NCBI GenBank assembly: GCA_964427955.1
Contig: CAYRWY010000143.1
Span: 1 to 12,880, forward strand
Source: JACRBK01 sp964427955
GTDB lineage: Bacteria; Chloroflexota; Anaerolineae; Aggregatilineales; Aggregatilineaceae
Length of the DNA: 12,880 bases
Direction of reading: 5' to 3'
Every line of letters begins with the position of its first letter. Position 1 is the stretch's first letter. Positions 11,770 through 12,880 of this stretch are shown here, in pieces. Made by a program: the position numbers and the translations under genes. Under the pieces are notes generated by a model. It had not been told where the DNA came from. It worked only from the letters and a program-made list of their open reading frames with translations, and made no database searches.

Positions 11770-12880
11770 GTGATTAAATGGCTTGACCATCCTCTGTTTA
11801 CCTTGTTCGACACGGTCACGATCCCCCGTTCCTGGCCGATAGTGCTCCTGGTGTCCCTTTACCTGGCCTGGGCTGCTCACAAAAAGCGCCACAGCGGGCT
11901 GTTATGGTTCATCCTCGGCGCAGGCGGTTACATCGCGGGCAGCGAGATCGTGCGCACGCTGGTGCCCGATGCCGTGCAGAAGTTGGAGCGCGGCAAACTG
12001 CCCAGCGCCGCCTTCACCATCTGGTCCGACGTGAAGTTCCGCTCTGATTTCGGGTTGGCGCTGATTGTGATCGTCCTGGTCGTCCTGCTCAACACCCTGG
12101 TACGCCGTTTGACGAGCTATGCCAGCGGCGGCCTGACCAAAGATGGCACCCTGGCCCCGCCCGCCCGCTCCTGGCAGCAGCGCGCCAGCGCCACCGGCAG
12201 CGCGCTGGGCGTGGCGCTGCCCATCATCCTGTGGATCTGGGCCGCGCTCTGGCTGACCTTCGTCGGTGATTACGCCGACATAGTGCTGCCCGCCGCAGGG
12301 TTCGTACTGCTGGCGGTGCTGGCCGGGGCGATCTGGACCTTGCTGGAAGACTGGAAACGCAACGCCGCCTTCCTGTTGCTGGCAGTGATCGTGTTAGCGG
12401 CCCAGTTGCGCTACAACGCCACCCGCCCGCCGGGATCGATGTTCGAATCGAACGGCTCGGTGCCCTTCTACATGGCTTTGTTCCCCCTGATCATGGGCGT
12501 CTTGCTCGTCCAGGCGGCCCAGCGCCCGCTGCGGCGCGGCTACATCACGCGGGCGGCCTGGCAGGTCGCGGCGATCCTGTGGGTGCTGGCCCTGGTCGGC
12601 TGGGCCGTGAAGTTCATGGGCTTCTACGACTATCAGAAGTCCTATGCCTTCGCCCTGGGATCGCTGTTCGAGACGCCCATCCGGGCCGTCGTCGCCCTGG
12701 ATAAGCTGTACTACAACCTGGTCCCGCGCGAGATCGCGACCGAGCGCAACGTCGCCAACATGAACGACTGGCAGGCGACGCTGGCGGTGTTGGCCGGGAT
12801 CGCGGTGTGGCTGCGGGTGCTGGTGCAGGTCCGGCGGCTGCCCGAACTGCGGGCGATGGAACATCCCTTCACCCACTATT
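11770..12880 (+). CDS. Polytopic membrane protein of unknown family (3' end outside window)
   Basis: An open frame of 370 codons with no stop runs from a GTG at 11770 past the right edge. The start has AAAGGA 7 bases upstream and an in-frame TGA at 11755-11757, so it cannot extend further left. The protein has at least eight likely membrane helices, near residues 22-36, 44-60, 95-110, 146-165, 171-191, 199-212, 233-250, 264-280 and 338-354. Non-membrane stretches include a soluble loop with PDAVQKLERGKLPSAAFTIW after helix 2 and a segment PREIATERNVANMNDWQ before the last visible helix. I see no EAA loop, ATPase or other signature in the visible part, so the family is not recognised. It is divergent from the mannosidase operon and shares the operator type, so a transport role for the same sugar is a reasonable guess; an ABC permease domain could lie beyond the window. 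Confidence 0.8.
   Translation, partial: MIKWLDHPLFTLFDTVTIPRSWPIVLLVSLYLAWAAHKKRHSGLLWFILGAGGYIAGSEIVRTLVPDAVQKLERGKLPSAAFTIWSDVKFRSDFGLALIVIVLVVLLNTLVRRLTSYASGGLTKDGTLAPPARSWQQRASATGSALGVALPIILWIWAALWLTFVGDYADIVLPAAGFVLLAVLAGAIWTLLEDWKRNAAFLLLAVIVLAAQLRYNATRPPGSMFESNGSVPFYMALFPLIMGVLLVQAAQRPLRRGYITRAAWQVAAILWVLALVGWAVKFMGFYDYQKSYAFALGSLFETPIRAVVALDKLYYNLVPREIATERNVANMNDWQATLAVLAGIAVWLRVLVQVRRLPELRAMEHPFTHY

Noticed and set aside
12394..12876. 160-codon minus-strand frame at the right end
   Set aside because: Polar, Gln/Asp/His-rich shadow of the open membrane-protein frame on the plus strand, which has promoter, ribosome site and clear membrane helices.

Overview
This is a high-GC, gene-dense bacterial window. 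Evidence is the dense shadow frames, classical Shine-Dalgarno and -35/-10 signals, and GTG/TTG starts. The combination of a Tat-exported family 1 sugar-binding protein, a type-1 sugar operon with a GH38 mannosidase and URO-D-like protein, and a tatA-tatC-tatB cluster best fits a Chloroflexota (Anaerolineae-like) genome. That taxonomic call is an inference from gene style, not proven by any marker in the window. No rRNA, tRNA, CRISPR, insertion sequence or phage gene was seen, and no gap without a gene exceeds about 190 bases.

Region 1 (3-3691, plus strand) is the end of an amino-acid-type operon: livG (5' end outside the window), livF, an EamA/DMT permease and an FAD-dependent DAO/sarcosine-oxidase-like enzyme, tightly spaced or overlapping. 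It runs head-on into an ornithine cyclodeaminase/ketimine reductase-family gene (3692-4657, minus) whose stop codon abuts the DAO stop. Transport, flavin oxidation of an amine and NAD(P)H-dependent imine reduction make a plausible amino/imino acid pathway.

Region 2 (4795-6202, plus) is a small Tat export operon in the order tatA-tatC-tatB. It shares a divergent promoter region with the cyclodeaminase-family gene.

Region 3 (6217-11578, minus) is a carbohydrate operon read right to left: GH38 alpha-mannosidase, URO-D/MtaA-like protein, a possible 29-residue micro-ORF that fills the next gap, a family 1 solute-binding protein with a clear twin-arginine signal, and an intrinsic terminator with its U-tract only in this direction. 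The Tat-dependent binding protein lies convergent to the tat genes.

Region 4 (11579-12880) holds a divergent control region. Each of two good sigma70-like promoters carries, at its predicted start site, a near-identical GT-N-TA-N-AC palindrome typical of HutC-type GntR regulators; the two lie exactly 95 bases apart. To the right a long open frame starting at GTG (11770) encodes a many-pass membrane protein of unknown family that continues past the window. The most interesting system is this co-regulated module: mannosidase, URO-D-like protein, micro-ORF, Tat-exported binding protein and divergent membrane protein. Its substrate is unknown, and a modified (for example O-methylated) mannoside is a testable guess.
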